The position numbers were made by a program, and so were the translations under genes. Below the pieces are notes generated by a model, which was given only the letters and a program-made list of their open reading frames with translations, was not told the origin of the DNA and made no database searches. A DNA stretch of 64,000 bases from Flectonema sp. DT1601. Its lineage: Eukaryota > Euglenozoa > Diplonemea > Diplonemida > Diplonemidae. Every line of letters starts with the position of its first letter. The first letter of the stretch is position 1. Shown here one piece after another: positions 53,597 through 63,184 of this stretch. The stretch lies in the NCBI GenBank assembly GCA_964019425.1, contig OZ025856.1, positions 1-64,000 of the forward strand, given 5' to 3'.

Positions 53597-53801
53597 ATAC
53601 TAAAAATAGGTAATAAGGCTAAACTGAGAAGTACGACAGAACATTTAGCTTCTATTTTTGAATAGTCAGCTAAAAACTAGATAATAGAATACACTCGTAC
53701 ATAACTAAAATAATGTTATTACAAGTATCTAGAAATCGTTGTTGAATCTGATAATTTGGGGGCCACGTACTACAACTTGAGCCCCCCCATGCCTTGCAAC
53801 G
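53597..53801. repeat. 205-bp spacer repeat, copy b
   Basis: Full-length match to 47581-47785. Confidence 0.85.
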
Positions 53802-54806
53802 GATACATTGCAGTGCATTCCGAAAACCACGAAATAAATAATTAATAGAATAAGGAGTTGACTTCTTGTGGGATCAAAACTCTTTTTAGTAGCTGAGCAC
53901 GAGTTGGGGTGGAATTATTGCATATTGAAACTTTGTTATAAAGTTTTCTATTTTGCACGAAATTACCAAAACACCGTTCTCTCGCTGCTCTTGCGGAGGC
54001 ACGCAATAAAATAAACAAAAATGCTCCTTCCTACTGTGTAATCAACAAGCAAAAAAAAAAAAAGCTAGCCGAGATGGAAGGAGCTAAAATAAAAAAAACT
54101 AAAAAAAATTGAAAAAAAACGTTTGCAGAGGTGGGATGATAATTTGGGGGGCCAAATACTACAACTTGAACATCCCATGGCTTGCAACGGATACTAAGTA
54201 AGGAAATACCTGGTTGCTAAGTGAAAGCCTAGAGAAGGGGTAGCTCGATACCGTAAATATAAAGCTACTTGAAACAAAAATTGGGGAGACCAGTGATGAC
54301 AACATTTGAGAAAATAAGAGAGAGAAAAACATTAAATAAATTGGGGACAAGCACAACAATTGAACGAGTAGTCGATGACGTTAAAAACAAATTTCGAAAT
54401 CTAAATTATGATGATCAGATATTAAACCTGAAAATGTTATCACAGCAGGGATATATTTTCAACTTTCGCCTTCAATATATACATTACGAGACGCACTCAA
54501 CAACAATAAATGAAGTGTATTAAGTGTACTAAGTCAAAATTATTCACTTTCTTTTTTTTTTTAATCAGGGAAGTCAAAACCTCAGGAGAAGCCCACAGGG
54601 TGGTAAACACTACGCAAATTCGTAAGTACTCCTTATTATTATTGAGATCTACTACTGAAAAGGAAGCATAACATAAACTGTCCGACGTAGTACACGATAG
54701 CAACAAGAAAACTGCTGGAGGCTACGTGAACATAGTTGAGCTCTTCTTCACTCATGAGTGTACATAAAAAAATGAAAACTGGTCTTACAGAAAGGATTTT
54801 TTCGGA

Positions 54807-57365
54807 CTATAATTCTGACGTTTCCATCATTTCTCGACAGATATCATTGTTCAGGTTTGTTGAAAACTTCTCACAGCAGCAAAACACAAGTATGATTATG
54901 ACAATAATAACAATCGGAAGTAAGATAATCAAAATCAATAAGACTACCTTCACCCCACCATCAGTAGTTGATGGTGACGGTGATGTTGTTGTTGGTGATA
55001 TTACCGACGACGGTGATGGTGTTGCTGGTGCTGGAATTATTTCCAATGGTACTGTTACTAGTGGTAGTATTACTGGTGACAGCTGTGGTGATGGTGATGA
55101 AGATGGTGATGGTGTTGCTGGTGAAGGTGATGGTGATGAAGCTGGTGATGGTGTTGCTGGTGAAGGTGATGGTGATGAAGCTGGTGATGGTGTTGCTGGT
55201 GAAGGAGATGGGTTTACTGTCGTGGGTACTGATCCAGCAACCACCGTACCCGGAACCTTAAAAGTACCTTTCTCATATTCCACCCAACTAGTTGTCGTTG
55301 AAATACTTTTACTTGCAATCTGTTTCAGCATATCGAGTTCTGTTGCTGGTGAGAATGGAGGCCAGTAAGGCAGTGTTTCCTTCGCGTAAACTGGTTCGAA
55401 TTCACCAGAATAAGGGTCAGTAAGATCTGGATAAAAAGCAGCTAAACTGAAAGACAGTGCAGCATTAGTCATAGTGATTGGGGTAAGATCATCTCCCATA
55501 CCTCTGCTATTAGCAATATCAGTCCAATCATTCCATTGATAAACAGGAGCATTGGTAGATGAGCTCATCCTGTGACGTTCTCCACTAACACCTCCAGCAG
55601 TGAACATAGTCGCTGCTTTTACGTTTTCAAGAAGCTTCACAATATGAGAACACGAGCTGCCACATCCTCCAAGCGACATTACTTTAATTGTTGCAAAACC
55701 TTTCGTTGGTTGCTTTGGAAAGAAATCATCACCGAACTGACACTTAGCAATATCAGGGACGTTATTCAATTCTACGAGTGGCATGAACATTCTTTCAACT
55801 TTGGGTGCGACCCAGACCTTTGGGGATCCAGTTGCACGACTCTTCTTTACTAATTTATTAGTGAAAAGATCCTTTAATTTATTGTAAGAATTGTTTTTAT
55901 CTGCGGCACTGAGTGGTTCATCAATAAGATTCTCACCTGTGGTTGATAAGATCACATTGAAAGTAGAGTCGTCAATTATTGAAGCGTAGTAGAGGTCGAG
56001 GTACTTTCTAGTCATGTTAGTCAAAGAGTATTCCCAAGCTCCTTTAACTGATGTTGTCACAGCTGGTTCAACGTGGAATGAAGAAGTTGTTTTTGACACT
56101 TCTCTCAACTCAGTTGGCAACCACAACTTAGGAGAGAAGTAATTTAAAATATGCCAATACAACATTATTATTCCACCTCCGTTTCCGCGAACATCCAATA
56201 TGAGTTCAGTTGTTTGAGATGAACGATCGTTGCAAGCTTCAACTACTTTCACGAAATCCACCAACACCTTCACCGCATCACAGGGAGAGGACTCATGTAT
56301 TTCTGGGAGGAACGTAGCGATGTAGAGATACATGACTGGATCATCCAAATGCTCAAAAGACGTGCACACAATATTTGGGTCGCTGGTATTTTTCGGGAAC
56401 TGAGCAACGACATTCCCCTGAGTCCACAATTCAGACGGAGATAAAGCTTCAACATTTCTCCTTTCTGGAGTGCTAATCGGCTTAATACGATGCTCGAAAT
56501 CTGTTACCCTCGCATCCCTGAGCTCACGTGAAATGGAGCGAAGTCGATCAGTTTCTGAGAGAGTGCTCTGAGTCTCAACTTTTCTAGCAGTTTGTTGTTG
56601 CGGAAGGTTTGCAGAAATAATCAAGTCAGTTGTTAGTTCGCGATCACCTCTTCCTGAATATAATGGAATCGTGTACTTAGCTCCACCCAAAATTGTGATA
56701 TCCACAGAGAGCAGTTGAAGACCAGTTATTGTATTCGAGATCGTCCCCTCTGCGTTTCGTAAGAACTCATTTAGATCAGCTCCCCTTGTCTTTGATGCTC
56801 CACTTTCATAGAAGAAGTCAGCCAAATAAGACAATGCTGGAAACCCGTTAATCTCTGACACGATATCGTTTACTGTAATAGAGCTCCATGATTGTCCAGG
56901 TGAGAAAGTAGAGAATGTCGGATGTAAGTCACGGACATATATAACTTGTTGATTGTTAACTAATTTCGATCCCAAGATAATGGGTAATGCATAATTTGAA
57001 TGGTACCCTGAAGGGATGATGTATGCAGTATGACCATCATGAAGCTTAGAGAAAAGCCGTCCCATTGAACTGTGAAACTGGAAGTCGGAATCCCAATCTT
57101 TGATACCAAAATCCGCAAGAGCCAATCTCAAATCAACTTTCCCGACGATATTCGGATCTGTAGACATAGCAACATCAGTACCGTGATAGAACTCAATCAT
57201 TTCTGATGCTGCCTTCAACGTTTCGGTAATCACATCCTGATCAACTGGAACAGTGTTGTAACAATCAATGATGTCACTAGCTTTGTAATAATAGTACGGA
57301 ATTACAATAGTTCCGTTTAATTCACATTGTGACACTGCAAGCAGTGCGATTATTGACAACATCAT
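54807..57365 (-). CDS. S41-family surface peptidase, array copy 4 (long stalk)
   Basis: 852 residues from MMLSIIALLAVSQC, the longest copy. The N terminus after the signal peptide differs (ELNGTIVIPYYYYKASD), while the rest of the ectodomain keeps KLHDGHTAYI, DVRGNGGG and CGSSCSHIV. The stalk is expanded to about 90 residues of Pro/Ser/Ala/Thr, built from tandem SPSPATPSPAS-type units encoded at about 54960-55215, and is probably O-glycosylated. The membrane helix (VVLLILIILLPIVIIVIIIL) is followed by CCCEKFS, a cluster that could be palmitoylated, and a tail ending NNDICREMMETSEL. Upstream, only the core of the P repeat is conserved (57646-57743). Confidence 0.9.
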   Translation of the reverse strand: MMLSIIALLAVSQCELNGTIVIPYYYYKASDIIDCYNTVPVDQDVITETLKAASEMIEFYHGTDVAMSTDPNIVGKVDLRLALADFGIKDWDSDFQFHSSMGRLFSKLHDGHTAYIIPSGYHSNYALPIILGSKLVNNQQVIYVRDLHPTFSTFSPGQSWSSITVNDIVSEINGFPALSYLADFFYESGASKTRGADLNEFLRNAEGTISNTITGLQLLSVDITILGGAKYTIPLYSGRGDRELTTDLIISANLPQQQTARKVETQSTLSETDRLRSISRELRDARVTDFEHRIKPISTPERRNVEALSPSELWTQGNVVAQFPKNTSDPNIVCTSFEHLDDPVMYLYIATFLPEIHESSPCDAVKVLVDFVKVVEACNDRSSQTTELILDVRGNGGGIIMLYWHILNYFSPKLWLPTELREVSKTTSSFHVEPAVTTSVKGAWEYSLTNMTRKYLDLYYASIIDDSTFNVILSTTGENLIDEPLSAADKNNSYNKLKDLFTNKLVKKSRATGSPKVWVAPKVERMFMPLVELNNVPDIAKCQFGDDFFPKQPTKGFATIKVMSLGGCGSSCSHIVKLLENVKAATMFTAGGVSGERHRMSSSTNAPVYQWNDWTDIANSRGMGDDLTPITMTNAALSFSLAAFYPDLTDPYSGEFEPVYAKETLPYWPPFSPATELDMLKQIASKSISTTTSWVEYEKGTFKVPGTVVAGSVPTTVNPSPSPATPSPASSPSPSPATPSPASSPSPSPATPSPSSSPSPQLSPVILPLVTVPLEIIPAPATPSPSSVISPTTTSPSPSTTDGGVKVVLLILIILLPIVIIVIIILVFCCCEKFSTNLNNDICREMMETSEL
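54960..55215. repeat. Coding Pro/Ser-rich tandem repeat in S41 copy 4
   Basis: Imperfect 36-bp units (GGTGATGGTGTTGCTGGTGA plus AGGTGATGGTGATGAA) repeated about three times near 55099-55206, within a longer GT-rich tract, encode the stalk. Copies 2, 5 and 6 have shorter versions of the same repeat; copies 1 and 3 have almost none. Confidence 0.8.
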
Positions 57366-57645
57366 TTCACGATGATATAAATATTTATTACTGTACGGAT
57401 AATATCCTGTAGGAGAATGAATGATGTTGGATGAGGTCAAAACGATAGAATAATTAATTAAACGAATAGGAGGACATCAAATAAATAATATTTGATGTCG
57501 TCTTAAATACAGAATCACGGTAACTATAATTCCAGTGACGCTATACCAATGACAGTCCATTGAGGTAGAAATTAGTTGGAATGAGTTACAAAATAGTACT
57601 AAATCATGATGTAAAAAAAAGAGTTAAAAAAAAATATTGTTCAGC

Positions 57646-57743
57646 CGAGTAGAGGACACAATCACGGAGATTGTTTTTATAGCTTCGGCTGGAAGGATCA
57701 ATTCCCAGCTGTTCACCTTGTCCAGAGACTAACAGGTTGAAAG
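57646..57743. repeat. Upstream repeat family P, core 5' of S41 gene 4
   Basis: AGAGGACACAATCACGGAGA through TTGTCCAGAGACTAACAG. The GACGAAGAAGTAACTTCAGC part seen in other copies is missing. Confidence 0.8.
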
Positions 57744-58572
57744 CAAATAAGAAATGATCAGAGAGGAAGGAACTTGATATAAAATATATCATAGGTGGAG
57801 TGGAGATGGGAGGGGAGGAAGAAAAAAAAAAAACGAAAGATAATTTCTATTTTCTATCCCACATAGAAAACCTTTCTTCATGAAATAAATAATAACATAT
57901 GCCGTTCGCCTCAAATTATCAAAAATTGATTATTGACAACTTATTAAAGGACAAAAAATAAATTAAACAACTTGGGCAACTTGGGCAACAGGAATAGTTT
58001 TCCCAACCTGTAAGGAACAGAATCAAAACAAAAAAAATGTCAAAATGACAGTTATATTGCGGGACATTGCATAAATAAATAATAAACTACTTAGTTAGTT
58101 ACTTATACCATGATTGAGAAGAATATTAAAAAAAAAAAAAAAAAAAAAAAAATGAACGAGAAACCAAAAAAGCTATTCAGACAAGGAGATAAGAGTTCGG
58201 TACTCCGATCTTTGTGGTCTGCAATTGAGGATCTCTTTTGTTCTTTTTCCGCTTGGCTTATCTGTTCTTATGATAAAGGTGATAAAGTACAACCGAAATA
58301 CTGCGTGTGCACGAAATCGTAAACCGACTTAAAACTTAGAAAAATTAAAAAAAAAACAAGGGTTTACGTGAGCTGCTGAAGCATTCATTTTTTTTAGCTC
58401 TTAAAAATATAATCACTAACAATGAACAAAAAAAAGAAAAAAAAATTATTTGACATAAAAATTTTAAATATAATCTCCTCTCATACGAATTCAACTGTCA
58501 AGAGTTTGAATGATTTGACGAGGGGAAATATCTGGTGGCTAAGTGAAAGCCCCAGAGGAGAGTACCTTGATA

Positions 58573-58759
58573 ATATAATATTAAGATCTGTTAAAGATAC
58601 GGTGACCATGATGATTCTCAACTTAGCCTTTTGAAGTAACTATTCATGTTTTGAGAGTAATCCATAAACCTCTTACCTCTATTCTCTCATCATCAGTATG
58701 GACACGGAAGAGTTGAAGGGATTAAGAACTCACAGGCACTGCCCACGAGCTCATATTTA
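58573..58759. repeat. 215-bp-type spacer repeat, copy c
   Basis: From AATATAATATTAAGATCTG to CACGAGCTCATATTTA, nearly identical to the matching part of 40246-40460. Confidence 0.8.
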
Positions 58760-58978
58760 TCAGTTTTTTAGTGTTACGTTGTTTTTAGAATACAAAATAA
58801 AAAGAGAAGAATAAGCACAACAATTGCACAATAGTCCGATGATTTCACCTCAATCGATAGAATCCTATACACGAATGCCCTTGGGATAAAATCACACACG
58901 TACTACTGGCATAAGGCCAAGCAATTTGATTTGCTACAACGATGGCCAGGGAGGTATAATTCTTCGCTATAATTTTGA

Positions 58979-61369
58979 CTATTCCATCATTTCTTCACAG
59001 ATATCATTGTTCTGGTTTGTTGAACTCTTCTTATGAAAGCGAAACACAAGTATGATGATGGCAATTACAGCTACTGCCGGCAAAATAATTAAAAGCAATA
59101 AGACACCCAACTTTATACCTTTATCAGAATCCGGTACTGGCACCGGTGATGGTGTTGCTGATGGATTTGCCGGCGATGGTGTTGCTGGTGATGGCGTTAC
59201 CGGTGCTGGTGAAGGTGCTTGTGTGGGTACTGATCCAGCAACCACCGTACCCGGAACCTTAAAAGTACCTTTCTCATATTCCACCCAACCAGTTGTCGTT
59301 GAAATACTTTTACTTGCAATCTGTTTCAGCATATCGAGTTCTGTTGCTGGTGAGAATGGAGGCCAGTAAGGCAGTGTTTCCTTCGCGTAAACTGGTTCGA
59401 ATTCACCAGAATAAGGGTCAGTAAGACTTGGATAAAAAGCAGCTAAACTGAAAGACAATGCAGCATTAGTCATAGTGATTGGGGTAAGATCATCTCCCAC
59501 ACCTCTGCTATTAGCAATATCAGTCCAAGCATTCCATTGATAAACAGGAGCATTGGTAGATGAGCTCATCCTGTGACGTTCTCCACTAACACCTCCAGCA
59601 GTGAACATAGTCGCTGCTTTTACGTTTTCAAGAAGCTTCACAGTGTGAGAACACGAGCTGCCACATAATCCAAGCGACATTACTTTAATTGTTGCAAAAC
59701 CTTTCATTGGTTGCTTTGGAAAGAAATCATCACCGAACTTACACTTAGCAATATCAGGGAGGTTATTCAATTCTACGAGTGGCATGAACATTCTTTCAAC
59801 TTTGGGTGCGACCCAGACCTTTGGGGATCCAGTTGCACGACTCTTCTTTACTAATTTATTAGTGAAAAGATCCTTTAATTTATTGTAAGAATTGTTTTTA
59901 TCTGCGGCACTGAGTGGTTCATCAATAAGATTCTCACCTGTGGTTGATAAGATCACATTGAAAGTAGAGTCGTCAATTATTGAAGCGTAGTAGAGGTCGA
60001 GGTACTTTCTAGTCATGTCAGTCAAAGAGTATTCCCAAGCTCCTTTAACTGATGTTGTCACAGCTGGTTCAACGTGGAATGAAGAAGTTGTTTTTGAGAC
60101 TTCTCTCAACTCAGTTGGCAACCACAACTTAGGAGAGAAGTAATTTAAGATTTGCCAATACAACATTACTATTCCACCTCCGTTTCCACGAACATCCAAT
60201 ATGAGTTCAGTTGTTTGAGATGAACGATCGTTGCAAGCTTCAACTACTTTCACGAAATCCGCCAACACCTTCACCGCATCACAAGCAGACCCTCCAACAT
60301 TTATTGCTGGGAGGAACGTAGCGATGTAGAGATACATGACTGGATCATCCAAATGCTCAAAAGACGTGCACACAATATTTGGGTAGCGTGTATCCTTCGG
60401 GAACTGAGCAACGACAGTTCCCTGCTTCCATAATTCAGACGGAGATAAAGCTTCAACATTTCTCCTTTCTGGAGTGCTAATCGGCTTAATACGATGCTCG
60501 AAATCTGTTACCCTCGCATCCCTGAGCTCACGTGAAATGGAGCGAAGTCGATCAGTTTCTGAGAGAGTGCTCTGAGTCTCAACTTTTCTAACAGTTTTTT
60601 GTCGCGGAAGGTTTGCAGAAATAATCAAGTCAGTTGTTAGTTCGCGATCACCTCTTCCTGAATATAATGGAATCGTGTGCTTAGCTCCACCCAAAATTGT
60701 GATATCCATAGAGAGCAGTTGAAGACCGGTTATTGTATTTGAGGTTGTTACCTCCGCGTCTTTTAAGAATCTATTCAGATCAGCTCCCCTTGTCTTTGAT
60801 GCTCCACCTTCATCGAAGAAGTCAGCCAAATAAGACAATGCTGGAAACCCGTTAATCTCTGACACGATATCGTTTACTGCAATTGAGCTCCATGATTGTC
60901 CAGGTGAGAAAGTAGAGAATGTCGGATGTAAGTCACGGACATATATAACTTGTTGATTGTTAACTAATTTCGATCCCAAGATAATGGGTAATGCATAATT
61001 TGAATGGTACCCTGAAGGGATGATGTATGCAGTATGACCATCATGAAGCTTAGAGAAAAGCCGTCCCATTGAACTGTGAAACTGGAAGTCGGAATCCCAA
61101 TTTCTGATACCGAAATCCGCAAGAGCCAATCTCAAATCAACTTTCCCGACGATATTCGGATCTGTAGACATAGCAACATCAGTACCGTGATAGAACTCAA
61201 TCATTTCTGATGCTGCCTTCAACGTTTCGGTAATCACATCCTGATCAACTGGAACAGTGTTGTAACAATCAATGATGTCACTAGCTTTGTAATAATAAAA
61301 ATAGCCTGCATTAGTTCCGTTCAATTCACATTGTGACACTGCAAGCAGTGCGATTATTGACAACATCAT
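58979..61369 (-). CDS. S41-family surface peptidase, array copy 5
   Basis: 796 residues from MMLSIIALLAVSQC. In this copy the frame upstream of the Met pair is not preserved, which supports the chosen start in all copies. Mature N terminus ELNGTNAGYFYYYKASD. Distinct ectodomain positions include NRFLKDAEVTTSNTITG, QFPKDTRYPN and LPAINVGGSACDAVKVLADF; catalytic motifs KLHDGHTAYI, DVRGNGGG and CGSSCSHTV are intact. The stalk is a mid-length Pro repeat (APVTPSPATPSPANPSATP). Membrane helix and tail (KSSTNQNNDICEEMME) are the same as copy 1 although copies 2-4 lie between, another sign of exchange along the array. Confidence 0.9.
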   Translation of the reverse strand: MMLSIIALLAVSQCELNGTNAGYFYYYKASDIIDCYNTVPVDQDVITETLKAASEMIEFYHGTDVAMSTDPNIVGKVDLRLALADFGIRNWDSDFQFHSSMGRLFSKLHDGHTAYIIPSGYHSNYALPIILGSKLVNNQQVIYVRDLHPTFSTFSPGQSWSSIAVNDIVSEINGFPALSYLADFFDEGGASKTRGADLNRFLKDAEVTTSNTITGLQLLSMDITILGGAKHTIPLYSGRGDRELTTDLIISANLPRQKTVRKVETQSTLSETDRLRSISRELRDARVTDFEHRIKPISTPERRNVEALSPSELWKQGTVVAQFPKDTRYPNIVCTSFEHLDDPVMYLYIATFLPAINVGGSACDAVKVLADFVKVVEACNDRSSQTTELILDVRGNGGGIVMLYWQILNYFSPKLWLPTELREVSKTTSSFHVEPAVTTSVKGAWEYSLTDMTRKYLDLYYASIIDDSTFNVILSTTGENLIDEPLSAADKNNSYNKLKDLFTNKLVKKSRATGSPKVWVAPKVERMFMPLVELNNLPDIAKCKFGDDFFPKQPMKGFATIKVMSLGLCGSSCSHTVKLLENVKAATMFTAGGVSGERHRMSSSTNAPVYQWNAWTDIANSRGVGDDLTPITMTNAALSFSLAAFYPSLTDPYSGEFEPVYAKETLPYWPPFSPATELDMLKQIASKSISTTTGWVEYEKGTFKVPGTVVAGSVPTQAPSPAPVTPSPATPSPANPSATPSPVPVPDSDKGIKLGVLLLLIILPAVAVIAIIILVFRFHKKSSTNQNNDICEEMME

Positions 61370-61411
61370 TTCACGATGATATAAATATTTATTACTGTAC
61401 GGATAATATCC

Positions 61412-63184
61412 TGTAGGAGAATGAATGATGTTGTATTAGTAGTCACGAATAAGTAAACAAACAATGATTGTTCCAGAAAGAGTTAGTATTAGGTTTCCCT
61501 AGCAGTGGTTATCACAAATAATAAGAATCGAATGTAAACTTCTTACAGCGACAGAACCACGTGCGGGGATGAGACGAAGAAGTAACGTCAGCAAAAGTTA
61601 ATTCTATTTTAGAGGACACAATCACGGAGATTGTTTTTATAGCTTCGGCTGGGAGAATCAATTCTCAGCTGTTCACCTTGTCCAGAGACTAACAGATTGC
61701 AGGCAAAAAAGAAAGAAATGATCACGGAGAGATAGAAGTAACAAAAACAAAATATTCTGTTCCATATATAAAACCTTTACCTCATGAAATAATCACGTGT
61801 GCCGACATGCATCTCCAATTATTGTCCCAAATAATTTATATTACAATGGGGGCTTACCGAAAGCCTTAACAAGAAGAAACACAATATTTTGGCAACACGA
61901 GTAACTACACCAATCAGTAAGGAACAGAATCAAAAGAGAGAGAGAAAGTTATAAATTAATATAAATAAATACTTGCGAGCGGATAGGAATCTTTGATGTA
62001 CGAAACAGTCAACCAACATAAACTGAGAAATCTAAATGGAAATTTAAAGAAGTTCTCCAACTACCTTTAAAATTTTTACGGTACTCTCGCGAAATAAAAG
62101 CACCCGTGTTTTCACACAATCTTTCCCTGATTAAGTTATATTATTACATGTTTGAATGATTTGACGAGGGGAAATATCTGGTTGCTAAGTGAAAGCCCCA
62201 GGGCGGGGAGGTAAAATTTTAACAATTGTTAAAACAGTAACAACTTTTTGGGTATTAAATACAAAAAAATAATAACATTTTCCTGTCTTACTGACTAGAA
62301 GACGTTGTCGAAAGGGGAATGTCTGATTGTAAATTAAAATTAGGGCAACTTGAATGTTGTAAAGAAAAGCAACAGTGGTATCGAAGTTTGGGAGGGCAGC
62401 TATTTCGGGTTCCACAAAATTATTAAACTTATTCAAAAGAAAGTAGGAAGCATGAAATCCCATACGTGTTGTCGAATATGGGGATTGGATACTACACTTT
62501 TAAAAAAAAAACAGGAACTAGAGAGAGCGATAAGCGGATTAAGAACTCACAGGCACTGCCCACGAGCTCATATTTATCAGTTTTTTAGTGTTACGTTGTT
62601 TTTAGTTGAAAAAGAAAAAGAGAAGAATAAGCACAACAATTGCACAATAGTCCGATGACGTTAAAAACAAATGTCGAATATAAATTATGACGATGAGATA
62701 TTAAACCTGAAAATGTTATCACAGCAGGGAAATATTAAAATTTTAAATTATTTTCAACTTTCTGCTTTATCGCCTTTAATTTATTACACAAAAACAAAAA
62801 ACATCAATAACCTTGTACGACACTAAAGAAATGATATAGGTATGCTATTATTTTTTCAAGATTAATTGATTTTTTTTTTTTTTGAAAATTAAAAAAGGGA
62901 TACTGAAAACCACAAATGGTAACCACGGCAACATACGCCTTTCCGTTACAGTTATTCAGATAAGGTAATGAAATAAGGGAAACACATGAAGAGGGACTTT
63001 TTTGAGGAGAGACCTATTGATAAATTTGAAAATAAAATAAAAACAGCAACGAATTCATTGAAGGGAGGATAGTTGTTTGATTTCTCAATTCACAACTGCA
63101 ATGGATCATAACTGCTAACGACTGCTACTCCCCATTTGCCAACCGCCACGCTCTATATTATAATAACAGGTGAGGTATATTTGA
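61412..63184. other. Array spacer 5-6
   Basis: About 1.8 kb, no gene. Contains the P repeat (61546-61700), GGGCTTACCGAA-type sequence also seen in spacers 1-2 and 2-3, and at 62538-62690 the GCACAACAATTGCACAATAG block of the other spacers. A CCCATACGTGTTGTCGAATA motif at 62460 recurs near 48093. Confidence 0.6.
61546..61700. repeat. Upstream repeat family P, copy 5' of S41 gene 5
   Basis: GACGAAGAAGTAACGTCAGC and AGAGGACACAATCACGGAGA through TTGTCCAGAGACTAACAG, with an internal gap relative to copies 1-3. Confidence 0.8.

Larger units (their letters stand above)
51579..54806. other. Array spacer 3-4
   Basis: About 3.2 kb, no gene. Contains the P repeat (51642-51838), degenerate spacer repeats (for example 52380-52720, with TTTCAGGAGCCTTAATCTTA, related to 35700-35800), the 205-bp block 53597-53801, and at 54341-54400 a diverged copy of the spacer 1-2 motif with GCACAACAATTGAACGAGTA. 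A GTCAGGGAAGTCAAAAC-type motif lies near 54566. Confidence 0.6.
57408..58978. other. Array spacer 4-5
   Basis: About 1.6 kb, no gene. Holds the P-repeat core (57646-57743), an A run (58129-58151) and one copy of the 215-bp-type repeat (58573-58759) continuing into AGAATAAGCACAACAATTGC. The frame at 58110-58322 is mostly Lys and is not called. Confidence 0.6.
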
